Below are positions 17,403 through 26,586 of a DNA stretch of 45,532 nt, one piece after another. Numbering within the stretch: position 1 is the stretch's first letter; each line of letters begins with the position of its first letter. Origin of the DNA: Chitinophagaceae bacterium (GTDB lineage: Bacteria; Bacteroidota; Bacteroidia; Chitinophagales; Chitinophagaceae); the NCBI GenBank assembly GCA_014879545.1, contig JACSRV010000112.1, positions 1 through 45,532 on the forward strand, given 5' to 3'. A model generated the notes under the pieces. The model was not told the origin of the DNA, made no database searches, and saw only the letters and a list, made by a program, of their open reading frames with translations. The translations under genes were made by a program, and so were the position numbers.

Positions 17403-18776
17403 ATGAGCACAATATTGGTTTCGATAGATCCGGCCACAGGCAAAGAACTGAAGAAATATAAGATACACGACGAAAAATATGTTGAAAAGGCACTTAAAAC
17501 ATCTGTATCAACCTTTGAAGAATGGCGTAGACTCCCATTTAGCAAACGGGCATCGGTATTGAAGAACATCGCCAAAGAGCTGCGTCAGCAGAAAGATGCA
17601 CTCGTGAAACTTGCTGCCAAAGAAATGGGTAAGCCTATGGCGCAGGGACACTACGAAGTGGAAAAATGTGCCAGCACACTTGAGTTTTATGCCAAAAATG
17701 GTGCTCAGTTCCTTGCAGACGAGGTAGTTGCCACCGATGCACGTAAGAGCTACGTGTCTTTTCAGCCATTGGGAACAGTACTGGCCATTATGCCGTGGAA
17801 CTTCCCATACTGGCAGGTGTTCCGGGCTTTTGCCCCCACGGTGATGGCTGGCAATGTGATGTTGCTGAAACACGCGTCTAATGTAAGTGGCTGTGCATTA
17901 GCCATAGAAAAATTGATACTGAAAGCAGGTGCTCCTAAAGGACTGCTGCAAACGTTGATCATTCCTTCCTCTCGGGTACAGTGCCTTATCGACGATTCGA
18001 GAGTGGCAGCGGTAACACTTACCGGCAGCACGGAAGCGGGTAGAAAAGTGGCAGCGGTTGCGGGCAGAAACCTCAAAAAGGCGGTGCTGGAACTTGGAGG
18101 CAGCGATCCATACGTGATCCTCGAAGACGCTGATATGAACACAGCAGTAGAAATTGCCGTCAGGGGCCGACTGGTTAATACTGGCCAAAGCTGCATTGCT
18201 GCAAAGCGATTTGTGGTAGCAAAATCAAGAAAAGTTGAGTTTGAAAGCAGATTCACGGAAGAGATGAAAAAAGCTACCTGGGGAGACCCGCTCAGCGGAA
18301 TTCACCGGATAGGACCGATGGCGCGTCACGACCTCCGTGATCAACTGCACCAACAGGTTGTGGATAGCATTGCAAAAGGAGCAAAACTGCTTTGTGGTGG
18401 CTTCATCCCCAACGAACCGGGAGCGTTCTACCCTCCTACCGTACTCACTAATGTAAAAAAAGGAATGCCGGCCTACGATGAAGAACTGTTTGGACCGGTA
18501 GCGGCAATAATTGAAGCGAAAACCGAAACCGATGCCATGCGAATAGCCAATGACACCGTTTTTGGACTGGGAGGCGGCATCATTTCGAACAATAGAAAAC
18601 ATGCTGAAATGCTGGCTGCAACAGAATTGCAGGCGGGGAATTGCTACGTGAACGACTTTGTTCATTCCGACCCCTTATTACCTTTCGGAGGGATCAAACA
18701 AAGCGGGTACGGGCGTGAGCTCAGCTCCTTTGGCATAAGGGAATTCGTGAATATAAAATCAGTATACATCAAATAA
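17403..18776 (+). CDS. NAD(P)-dependent succinate-semialdehyde dehydrogenase-type aldehyde dehydrogenase
   Basis: A 457-residue cytoplasmic ALDH that oxidises an aldehyde to the acid. It shows MPWNFPYWQVFR in the cofactor-binding part, LTGSTEAGRKVA, the general-base glutamate in LELGGSDPYV (about E230), the catalytic cysteine in GQSCIAAKR (about C264), and the C-terminal PFGGIKQSGYGREL. The compact length and NTGQSCIAAKR context resemble the Sad/YneI and GabD1 branch acting on succinate semialdehyde, but substrate is inferred. ATG 17403 is the natural start. It ends three bases before the convergent glycosyltransferase gene, with no terminator between. Confidence 0.9.
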   Translation: MSTILVSIDPATGKELKKYKIHDEKYVEKALKTSVSTFEEWRRLPFSKRASVLKNIAKELRQQKDALVKLAAKEMGKPMAQGHYEVEKCASTLEFYAKNGAQFLADEVVATDARKSYVSFQPLGTVLAIMPWNFPYWQVFRAFAPTVMAGNVMLLKHASNVSGCALAIEKLILKAGAPKGLLQTLIIPSSRVQCLIDDSRVAAVTLTGSTEAGRKVAAVAGRNLKKAVLELGGSDPYVILEDADMNTAVEIAVRGRLVNTGQSCIAAKRFVVAKSRKVEFESRFTEEMKKATWGDPLSGIHRIGPMARHDLRDQLHQQVVDSIAKGAKLLCGGFIPNEPGAFYPPTVLTNVKKGMPAYDEELFGPVAAIIEAKTETDAMRIANDTVFGLGGGIISNNRKHAEMLAATELQAGNCYVNDFVHSDPLLPFGGIKQSGYGRELSSFGIREFVNIKSVYIK

Positions 18777-18779
18777 AGG

Positions 18780-20003
18780 CTATTTGACCGAGCGGGACCT
18801 GATAAGGAAGTCAACTTCCTGGGTCACCATCTGCATATTGCGCGCCTGGTCGTACTTTTCAGCGATCAGTGTCTTTGCGTTCTCTGCAATTTTCATTGCT
18901 TCTGCTTTATTATTGATGCACCATTTGACTGCTTTTGCAAACTCGTGTGGCGAATCTGCTTTCAGATAGTGTTCCTGCGGGCGTGCTTCAATTCCTTTAA
19001 TCCCCTTAGTTGTTGAGATAATGATCTTACCAGCGGCCATCGCCTCCAAGATTTTCACCCTGATCCCGCCACCCGACCAGAGTGGCACTATCAGGATACG
19101 CTTATCTGCAATAAACGCCTCAGCATCCGGTACTTCTCCTGCACATGTAACTCCGTCTATGTTTATGTCGAGGAATTCCTTACTCATGTTCCGACCGGCA
19201 AAATAGAATCTAAACCCGGGAACGGCTTTTCTTATGGCAGGCCAAGCCTTACTCAAAAACCAACTAATCCCGTCCTTGTTGGGTTGCCAGTCCATGGCCC
19301 CGATGTGATAACCAGCCCACTCAGCTGTTTCATTACGCATCCACAGCTTAGAAGTATCTATACTAAACGGTGCTACTACCAGATCCGGCACCTCCTCCAG
19401 GCGCTTCACCAGGTGGGCGTCTTTTTCGGTGATCGCCAGCAACAGATCATAGTCCTTCCACGCAGCACGTTCATAATTGCGGACACGAGTGGCAAGGTTG
19501 TCGTAATAAAACGATTTCAGTCTGTTTTTGGTCTTTCCGGCAAGGCCCTGCCATATCTGATACTCCACATTGTGCATTCGTAGAATTGCGATCGCCGCAG
19601 AATATTTGTGTACAACGGGCAAGTACGCAGATAGGAAAACACTCTCGATCTGAACTGCTTCAGGAGAAAAAGAAACCAGCACATCCTTCAAAGCCTCCTT
19701 GAATTCTTCTTTATAAAACCGATCAACGTGTTCGGGCTGCCTACTGAAGAAGAAGTTTTTTAAAACCTGCTTCTTACTAATGGTGTTATCAATATCCACG
19801 ACAGTCAACCCCTCGAGGAAACCGAAAACTTCATTTATCTTCTCGTGTTTTACATAGTGTCTTGTTGTGTTCATCGAAAGCAGGTGTACCTGCCAGCCGG
19901 CCCGGTGATAACCATCTATCATAGAAAACATAGCCATATTGCCACCATCTTTGAGGGGATATGGAACACGGTTTGTAACAACAAGTATCTTGCGCGCCTG
20001 CAT
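18780..20003 (-). CDS. GT4-type glycosyltransferase
   Basis: A 407-residue GT-B-fold protein. The N-terminal Rossmann half begins KILVVTNRVPYPLKDGG, the usual acceptor-side glycine-rich loop. The C-terminal half holds the nucleotide-sugar pocket with WSGGGIRVKILEAMAAGK (about residues 310-328), the E-x7-E type motif, and a terminal helix. No membrane segment is evident, so it is a cytoplasmic or peripheral enzyme of surface-glycan or glycolipid synthesis. Donor and acceptor cannot be told. It is divergent from the formyltransferase gene (50-base gap), which may act in the same pathway. Confidence 0.9.
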   Translation of the reverse strand: MQARKILVVTNRVPYPLKDGGNMAMFSMIDGYHRAGWQVHLLSMNTTRHYVKHEKINEVFGFLEGLTVVDIDNTISKKQVLKNFFFSRQPEHVDRFYKEEFKEALKDVLVSFSPEAVQIESVFLSAYLPVVHKYSAAIAILRMHNVEYQIWQGLAGKTKNRLKSFYYDNLATRVRNYERAAWKDYDLLLAITEKDAHLVKRLEEVPDLVVAPFSIDTSKLWMRNETAEWAGYHIGAMDWQPNKDGISWFLSKAWPAIRKAVPGFRFYFAGRNMSKEFLDINIDGVTCAGEVPDAEAFIADKRILIVPLWSGGGIRVKILEAMAAGKIIISTTKGIKGIEARPQEHYLKADSPHEFAKAVKWCINNKAEAMKIAENAKTLIAEKYDQARNMQMVTQEVDFLIRSRSVK

Positions 20004-20053
20004 TTGAACGCTAATGTAGAATAAGTTTTTTAAAGTTATTTTTGTCTATTCTT

Positions 20054-20797
20054 ATGAAGACAGTCATTTTCCTCGGTTCAAAGCCCATCGGCTACGAATG
20101 CCTTTCTTATCTCATTGCCACAGCCGCCGAACTCGACCTGAAGGTCATCGGTGTTTTGACACAGTCAAGAAAGGAATTTGGTGGAGATCATGATCTTGCG
20201 GCAATAGCCATTTCCAATAACATTCCTGTATTTAATTCGCTTGCCGAACTGCCCGAGTGTGACTTTTTGTATTCTGTTCAGTACCACGAGATACTGAAGC
20301 AGGAGCATATCAACAAAGCGAGGAATCTAGCTGTAAACCTACACATGGCCCCACTGCCTGAATACAGAGGCAGCAACCAATTCAGTTTTGCAATAATAGA
20401 AGGGCGGTCAGAATTTGGCACAACTATCCACCAAATGGATACCAGGATAGACCATGGTGATATCCTTTTTCAGAAGCGCTTCCCTATAAAAGAGGACTGG
20501 TGGGTCGATGATCTTTACAACGCAACGTTTGATGCCTCCCTCAATCTGTTTCGCCAGACACTGAAACACCTGGTGACCGGAAACTACAAGCCGGTGCCGC
20601 AGCAGTCACTTCTGTCGAAATATGGCACAAGTCTGCACATGCGCAGCGAAATGGCAGAATTGAAGAAAATAGACCTTTCGTGGCCATCGGAAAAGATAGA
20701 AAGACACATCCGGGCCACGTCTATGCCGGGCTTTGAGCCACCATACTGCGTTATCGGCACCGAAAAAGTCTATTTCACCAGAAAACGGGAAGTTTAG
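20054..20797 (+). CDS. formyltransferase-family protein, probably acting on a sugar or other small amine
   Basis: A 247-residue protein made of the N10-formyltetrahydrofolate-dependent formyl-transfer domain plus a short tail. The catalytic triad of the family is present: N95 and H97 in VNLHMAPLPEYRG, and D133 in RIDHGDIL. It is much shorter than methionyl-tRNA formyltransferase (about 310 aa) and lacks the typical C-terminal OB-like domain, so tRNA-Met is an unlikely substrate. Sugar N-formyltransferases of surface glycans share this size, and the divergent neighbour is a glycosyltransferase; the substrate is inference. The frame opens at TTG 20042, but ATG 20054 is preferred; a TATTTTTG -7-like box at 20037-20044 sits just upstream, implying a very short leader. 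The last four bases overlap the convergent DUF983 gene. Confidence 0.82.
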   Translation: MKTVIFLGSKPIGYECLSYLIATAAELDLKVIGVLTQSRKEFGGDHDLAAIAISNNIPVFNSLAELPECDFLYSVQYHEILKQEHINKARNLAVNLHMAPLPEYRGSNQFSFAIIEGRSEFGTTIHQMDTRIDHGDILFQKRFPIKEDWWVDDLYNATFDASLNLFRQTLKHLVTGNYKPVPQQSLLSKYGTSLHMRSEMAELKKIDLSWPSEKIERHIRATSMPGFEPPYCVIGTEKVYFTRKREV

Positions 20798-21210
20798 CTC
20801 TTTTTCTCGTCGATCGTAACCCTGCGCGAATTACCAAAGCCTACATAAAGATACAAGTAGATCATTCTCGACAGGCGCATCAGGTAAGGCTGTGCTATCA
20901 GTACGACGACTGTACTTGTCAGCAAATAGTACCACACGCTTTTGTCTTTGTAGGAAAGTCCGAAGATAGGCCAGTACCAGCAGAGATTAAGGAAAAACAA
21001 TATCATTGTAAGCGCGTAGTTGATGCCTCCACCGTTATTACGCTCTGATTTGAACTTTTGCCCGCACACCTCGCACTCTTCTTTCAGTTCCACCAGCTGA
21101 TTCATCGGAAACATGCTCCTGTGAATAAAAACATGAGTCTTCCGGCAACTGGGACATTTCATTGTGAACATGGCCGGCAACATTCCTGGCCTTGATTGTT
21201 CCTTTCCCAT
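20794..21210 (-). CDS. DUF983 membrane protein
   Basis: A 138-residue protein of the DUF983 family (function unknown). Two zinc-ribbon-like pairs, CPSC (about 19-22) and CEVCG (about 46-50), are followed by the conserved K-F-x-x-E-R-N-x-G-G patch. Two transmembrane helices follow (about 62-82 and 94-113). ATG 21210 is the only sensible start. It converges on the formyltransferase gene with a four-base overlap and no terminator between them. Confidence 0.85.
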   Translation of the reverse strand: MGKEQSRPGMLPAMFTMKCPSCRKTHVFIHRSMFPMNQLVELKEECEVCGQKFKSERNNGGGINYALTMILFFLNLCWYWPIFGLSYKDKSVWYYLLTSTVVVLIAQPYLMRLSRMIYLYLYVGFGNSRRVTIDEKKS

Positions 21211-21388
21211 ACCGCAAAATTAATTTTTTTCCGGGCAAGTACCTGTTTAAGAATACCGACCTTACGCAATGCGGGTACAATGCTGTTCACAAGAACCAAA
21301 TTCACTGCTACCGGATCAGTTTATGATCGGGCATTTTTAACACTATGACTGATGTTTTTTGCCCTACATTTATGTCGGAAAGAAAACT

Positions 21389-24004
21389 ATGAGAATACAA
21401 CGTGCGGCGCCCGTAAATGAGCTTCTTGCCAAACTTATTTTCCTCATCCTGCCAACTTCTGTGGTGGGTTACTTCCTGTTGCAGCAGCTCAACGAGTACT
21501 ATACAATTCTACAGAATGACGCGTTCATGCAGGCTGTTTACCTGGGTTCAGGAATGGCACTGAGTGCATTATTCTACTCATTCAGGTTCCGATTCCTTCC
21601 TACGTTTACCTTACTCATACTGGCCATGTACACACTGTACACCGGTCTGGACAAATACGAGAGTGGCGAATTCGATGCGTTTTTTATTGCGAGGCAGTTT
21701 CAGGTTGCATGCATACTGTTTGGATCCGGCTGGCTAATGGGTTGGGGCTTCCTGCGTTTAAGATATTGGTCTGTGGTCATTGCGACACTGGCGCTGACCG
21801 GGTGTGTGCTTGTGATTGCAAAGGGCAATATCGAAACCGTACCCGGCTTGCTGCAAACATTTGCACCTGCGCTACTTTACAGCATCTACATAGTTTTTAC
21901 TTCAGAACAGATATATAACTATAAGGATAAGACAGCCCGTTTCTGGTGGTTTCTCAGCCGCCGTTTAGCAATCTTCCTGCTTATAGCATCAGCTTTTTTG
22001 GGAGGCATCATTTGGTGGCAAATGGGCGACATTCAAGCAACCGTTGACAACTACGGTGGCAAAGGTCAGCAGGGAAAGAACAGCATGCTCAATAAGAATA
22101 AAGACAATACGTTCGACCTCAAGGATTATTCGCGCCTGAGCGGTGCATTGGGACGAAGTAACGAATTGCTTTTTTGCGCGCATATCGACAACTTCTTTCC
22201 CAACACTGACGTTCCCAATCCGCTCTACCTAACTGCTTTCTATTACACCCGATTCGATACTGCTACTGAAACCTTCGAGCGAGACTCAACAATTCCATTC
22301 AACGACCTCTTTGAGCCTGACCCGTCAAAGATCCCGTTGTTCAATACCCGATACGATTCATCAGTGATCAGAAACAGCATGGGCGAAAAGTTGAGGCAGA
22401 CAGTAGAAGTGGAAATATACTGTAAGACCTTGTCTCCTTCCACCTACCTCGCTCCGAACGTCGGCTATTTCGTTCAACCCATTACCATAGAAAAAGATTT
22501 CAGAGATCAGTTCCGTTATGCCTATCGCACAAAGAGCTACGTTTCCGCTTTGAATAGCGCATATTTCATATACAACGTACAGAATCCTGAAGTAAAGAAG
22601 TTCCAGGAAATGCGGTTCGAGGTACTAAGAAAGATACCGGACTATGAGGGCGTAGACGGAAAATTCATGGCATACTATACCCGCATGCCGGCAGACAAGA
22701 AATTCAGCTCAATAAGCGAACTCGCACACAAAATAACCGACACAGCCCATACGCCCGTAGACAAGGTATTGGCAATACGCAATTACTTCCTTTCGAAAGA
22801 CGAGAACGGGAAAAGGCTGTACGAATACACAGACAACCCGGGAATTCCCGACCTGCCAAATGCATCAAAATTGATGTATTTCCTGAATGATAATCACAAA
22901 GGCTATTGTGCATATTTCGCCGGAGCAACACTATTTATGTTGCGTTCGCTGGGGATACCATCCCGCATTGCTGTGGGTTTCCTTACAGAAGAAAGGAGCG
23001 ACAAAAACAACGGATGGTATTGGTACTATGCCAATCAGGCGCACGCATGGGTGCAGGTGTATTTCCCGGGATATGGATGGCTCGATTTTGACACTACTGT
23101 GGGCAACGATGGCGAGAATCGCTCTACCCCTCAACCTGACGGCACCCCTCCTATGCAACCACCAAAGGCGTGGCTGGCTGCCGAAGGCGTAGTTGTGGAC
23201 GTGGACACCTTGAAAAAGGCGTTAAAGATGTCTCTAAAACAGTTTGTATTTCATGACAATGAATATAAACCCACCAAGGGCACTGAGATGACTTTGGACA
23301 TGAAGGTAGCGGTAGTTTACAAAGACAGTATTGCTATTCCGCTCAGGAACATAAAAGCGGGCGATATAGGCACTGCCGTATCCTACTCTGAAGATTTGAA
23401 ACGAATGGAAGTAAGGAGCGGAGAACGTGCCGATGATCTCGTAAAACGACTGCCTGCCTCCGTTCCCACAGACGAACTGTACCTGAAACGTACAGAACTG
23501 GCATCCAAGCAGGAAAAACAACAAACACAGGTGACAGAAACCGAAATACCTGTTAAAAAGGTCCTTTTGACGGCATTGTTCGCACTGGCAGCGATCATTC
23601 TTGCCCTGTTGGCAGTACCAGGTATTATCTGGAGATATTATTTGCTTCGCTTCCGTAATGCATATCCGGCAACAAACAAACCATATTGGGCTTTCCGCGC
23701 GGCAACATACTATCTCCACATGTGTGGCATTATACGCGGCTCGTTAACGCCATTGCAATATGCCCGGGATGTTGTTGACAGGGAAATGGGTACAGACATG
23801 ACCTCTTTCATGAATATATACTTGAAAAAGAAATACGCTAAACAGGAACTTACAATAAATGAGCAGCAGAAGGTCGGCCAATTCCTTACGCCATTCATCG
23901 CGTCTGTTCGGGGAAAGGTACCGGCATCAACCCGAATAATTGGTTTCATTAATCCTGTGCGTTGTGCTTCATTCTTTGTCAGCCCCGAAAACGAACAGGG
24001 ATAA
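21389..24004 (+). CDS. membrane-anchored transglutaminase-like protein (TgpA-type)
   Basis: An 871-residue protein. About six hydrophobic helices occupy residues 10-210, then a long periplasmic part with a transglutaminase core: catalytic Cys about 505 in GYCAYFAGA, His about 552 in QAHAWVQVYF, Asp about 568 in GWLDFD. One more membrane helix follows near 720, then a cytoplasmic DUF4129-like tail. All three catalytic residues are present, so it is probably an active cysteine hydrolase or crosslinker of the envelope. TgpA-type genes usually stand beside MoxR ATPase and DUF58 genes; here they do not. The frame opens at TTG 21359, but ATG 21389 begins a normal positively charged N-terminus. Confidence 0.87.
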   Translation: MRIQRAAPVNELLAKLIFLILPTSVVGYFLLQQLNEYYTILQNDAFMQAVYLGSGMALSALFYSFRFRFLPTFTLLILAMYTLYTGLDKYESGEFDAFFIARQFQVACILFGSGWLMGWGFLRLRYWSVVIATLALTGCVLVIAKGNIETVPGLLQTFAPALLYSIYIVFTSEQIYNYKDKTARFWWFLSRRLAIFLLIASAFLGGIIWWQMGDIQATVDNYGGKGQQGKNSMLNKNKDNTFDLKDYSRLSGALGRSNELLFCAHIDNFFPNTDVPNPLYLTAFYYTRFDTATETFERDSTIPFNDLFEPDPSKIPLFNTRYDSSVIRNSMGEKLRQTVEVEIYCKTLSPSTYLAPNVGYFVQPITIEKDFRDQFRYAYRTKSYVSALNSAYFIYNVQNPEVKKFQEMRFEVLRKIPDYEGVDGKFMAYYTRMPADKKFSSISELAHKITDTAHTPVDKVLAIRNYFLSKDENGKRLYEYTDNPGIPDLPNASKLMYFLNDNHKGYCAYFAGATLFMLRSLGIPSRIAVGFLTEERSDKNNGWYWYYANQAHAWVQVYFPGYGWLDFDTTVGNDGENRSTPQPDGTPPMQPPKAWLAAEGVVVDVDTLKKALKMSLKQFVFHDNEYKPTKGTEMTLDMKVAVVYKDSIAIPLRNIKAGDIGTAVSYSEDLKRMEVRSGERADDLVKRLPASVPTDELYLKRTELASKQEKQQTQVTETEIPVKKVLLTALFALAAIILALLAVPGIIWRYYLLRFRNAYPATNKPYWAFRAATYYLHMCGIIRGSLTPLQYARDVVDREMGTDMTSFMNIYLKKKYAKQELTINEQQKVGQFLTPFIASVRGKVPASTRIIGFINPVRCASFFVSPENEQG

Positions 24005-24129
24005 AATAGATGTGTAAGAAAGGTGGTGAAAAATAACGGCCTCTCTTTGCACTAAAATCGAACGGAAATTCGGCAAATTCGCTTGAAGTAAACACGGTTC
24101 ATGTCGCAAATTTTCACAAAACAATAGCA

Positions 24130-24160
24130 TTTGTTAGCCATAGGGTTATTCCTATCTTTG
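24130..24160 (+). promoter_or_regulatory. promoter of the TonB-receptor/TPR/barrel operon
   Basis: TTTG (24130-24133), a 19-base spacer and TATCTTTG (24153-24160) match the Bacteroidota consensus exactly. The leader to ATG 24231 is about 63 bases, with a long T-rich stretch directly before the gene. Confidence 0.85.
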
Positions 24161-24230
24161 TCACACGTTGAAATCCGTCTGTTAAGATGGCTGGAGCCGC
24201 TATTGTTTTTTATTTTTTAAACCAACTTAT

Positions 24231-26576
24231 ATGTTCAAAAGCACCGGCCTGATGGCTGCTTTTTTCCTTCTGTTACCCTTTCTTGCCACAGCGCAATCAT
24301 CTAACGGTACGATCAAAGGCTTCGTTTATGATAAAAAGACCGGAGAACCCATGATCTATACAAACGTTTCAGTCGTAAACGCAAAAACCGGCGTTCAGAC
24401 TGACGTGAACGGTTATTTCTCTATATCCCTGCCTGCCGGTAGCTACAGACTATTGGTAACCACTATTGGCTATGACAGCAGCGTAACGGATGTGAACCTA
24501 TTATCCGAGGCTATTGTAAGTAAGAAAATTCTCCTTACCCGTCAGGAAGTGGAACTGAAAGGTGTTGAAGTGTCGGGCAGAAAAACAGAAAAGATCACGC
24601 ACATCAACACTGGTGTTACAACTGTTACGCCCAGACAGTTAAAAATGCTGCCAAGTGCAGGCGGCGAACCTGACGTTGCTCAGTACCTACAGGTTATACC
24701 GGGAGTCGTTTTCACAGGCGACCAGGGAGGTCAGCTCTACATTCGTGGTGGCGCGCCGTCACAGGTGGGCATCTACCTCGACGGTGTGACGATCTACAAT
24801 CCCTTCCACTCTATTGGCCTGTTCTCTGTGTTCGAAACTGAGGCGATCAAAAACGTCGACGTGTATACTGCGGGATTCAATGCTCAATACGGCAACCGTA
24901 CTGCAGCTATTGTCGATGTGCATACTCGTGATGGCAACAAAAACAAACTTTCCGGTCTGGTATCAGCGTCACCTATCATGTCGCGCGTGATGCTTGAGGG
25001 ACCACTCGTAAAATCAAAAAAAGATAATGGATCAGGCGTTACCTTCCTGGTTACCGGCAAACAGAGTTATATCGACCAGACCACCAAGGCTATATACTCG
25101 GGCATGAGTGACCAACTGAAATACGGGCTGCCTTTCCAGTTCCGCGATCTGTATGGAAAGGTTACGTTTAATGGCGATAACGGCTCAAAACTGAATGTTT
25201 TCGGCTTCAGCTTTGACGACCGCGCCAACCTGCTCAATGACACTACCGGTGCAAAGGTGGCTGACTATAAGTGGAAAACAACCGGTGGTGGAGCCACCTT
25301 CGTAGTTTCTCCTTCAAACACATCAGCACTCATAGATGGTAAATTCGCTTATTCAAATTACGATATCTCGCTTGACAAGCTGAATGCCAACGTGAATGAC
25401 ACTACACCAAGCACAAGCAAAATAGGTGGATTTGAAGCTGCGATCAACTTCACTTATTTTCTTCAGGATTACAGCCAGCTCAAATACGGTGTTGAAGTGA
25501 ACGGCATCAACACATCACTCACCTACAAGATCGCCGATGGTGTTACCACTACTCAGGATCGCCAGAGTACCATCGCTTCTCTGTACTTTATGTACAGGCA
25601 CAACTTCAGTAGCAAGTTCATTTTTGAACCAAGCCTCAGGATGCAGTATTATTCTGAGATCAGTAAGTTCTCTCCCGAGCCACGACTGGGTATCAAGTAC
25701 AATATTTCAGAAAGTGTTCGCTTTAAGAGCGCCGCGGGTATCTACTCGCAAAACATCATGAGTACCAAATCAGACATCGACATCGTCAATCTGTTCACCG
25801 GCTTCCTCATGAGTCCTGACCAGCAGTATAAGAATGCCAACGGAGATTTTGTAAAGTCAACACTGCAAAAGTCTTATCACCTGGTGGCAGGTGTTGAAGT
25901 CGACGTTCAGCGCGTAGAACTGAACGCTGAACCTTGGGTAAAATATTTCCCGCAAGTAAATGAACTGAATAGAAATAAGAGCGCACTGGTAGCCGGCGAT
26001 CCCGACTTTGCAGCATCAAACGGAGTTGCTGGCGGCATTGACCTTTCTGCCAAATACAGTCACGACCGCGTGTATCTGTGGGTGGCTATGGGTTACCAAA
26101 AAGTTACATATACGGGCGTTGACTCGAAAGGCCAGAAACAGACTTACCCCACCCCGTTCGATACCCGTTACAACTCGAACGTGGTAGCATCATACACTGC
26201 GGGCAAGAAAAAGGACTGGGAACTATCTACCCGTTTCAATTTCAGGGCACCATTCCCGTTCACACAGACACAGGGATACTATGAGAATGCCAACATGACC
26301 AACCAGGGTATGGCAACCAATCCGCTGGTACAAAACGGAAATTATGGTGTTCTCTATTCAGATATCATCAATGGAGGTCGCCTTTCTTACTTCCATCGCC
26401 TTGACATATCTGCAAAGAAAAAATTCATCATCAGCGAACGTTCAAAACTTGAGGCTACTGCTGCTATTACAAACGTTTATAACAGGCAGAATATCTTCTA
26501 CGTTGACCGTATAACGAACGAAAAAAAATACCAGTTACCGTTCTTCCCGAGTGCCAATTTAACCTGGAGTTTCTAA
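24231..26576 (+). CDS. TonB-dependent receptor with carboxypeptidase-regulatory-like N-terminal domain
   Basis: A 781-residue outer-membrane receptor. The signal peptide ends ATAQS. A CarboxypepD_reg-like beta-sandwich (about 26-110; GTIKGFVYDKKTGEPMIYTN) is followed by a plug domain (about 125-235) with YLQVIPGVV, YIRGGAPSQVGIYLDGV and NAQYGNRTAAIVDV. The rest is beta-barrel strands ending NLTWSF, with the terminal Phe needed for Bam assembly. No STN domain and no SusD partner, so it is neither a FecA-type signal transducer nor a SusCD glycan importer. It is the first gene of a promoter-driven operon, ten bases before the TPR gene. Substrate unknown. Confidence 0.92.
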   Translation: MFKSTGLMAAFFLLLPFLATAQSSNGTIKGFVYDKKTGEPMIYTNVSVVNAKTGVQTDVNGYFSISLPAGSYRLLVTTIGYDSSVTDVNLLSEAIVSKKILLTRQEVELKGVEVSGRKTEKITHINTGVTTVTPRQLKMLPSAGGEPDVAQYLQVIPGVVFTGDQGGQLYIRGGAPSQVGIYLDGVTIYNPFHSIGLFSVFETEAIKNVDVYTAGFNAQYGNRTAAIVDVHTRDGNKNKLSGLVSASPIMSRVMLEGPLVKSKKDNGSGVTFLVTGKQSYIDQTTKAIYSGMSDQLKYGLPFQFRDLYGKVTFNGDNGSKLNVFGFSFDDRANLLNDTTGAKVADYKWKTTGGGATFVVSPSNTSALIDGKFAYSNYDISLDKLNANVNDTTPSTSKIGGFEAAINFTYFLQDYSQLKYGVEVNGINTSLTYKIADGVTTTQDRQSTIASLYFMYRHNFSSKFIFEPSLRMQYYSEISKFSPEPRLGIKYNISESVRFKSAAGIYSQNIMSTKSDIDIVNLFTGFLMSPDQQYKNANGDFVKSTLQKSYHLVAGVEVDVQRVELNAEPWVKYFPQVNELNRNKSALVAGDPDFAASNGVAGGIDLSAKYSHDRVYLWVAMGYQKVTYTGVDSKGQKQTYPTPFDTRYNSNVVASYTAGKKKDWELSTRFNFRAPFPFTQTQGYYENANMTNQGMATNPLVQNGNYGVLYSDIINGGRLSYFHRLDISAKKKFIISERSKLEATAAITNVYNRQNIFYVDRITNEKKYQLPFFPSANLTWSF

Positions 26577-26586
26577 AGATAACTAC

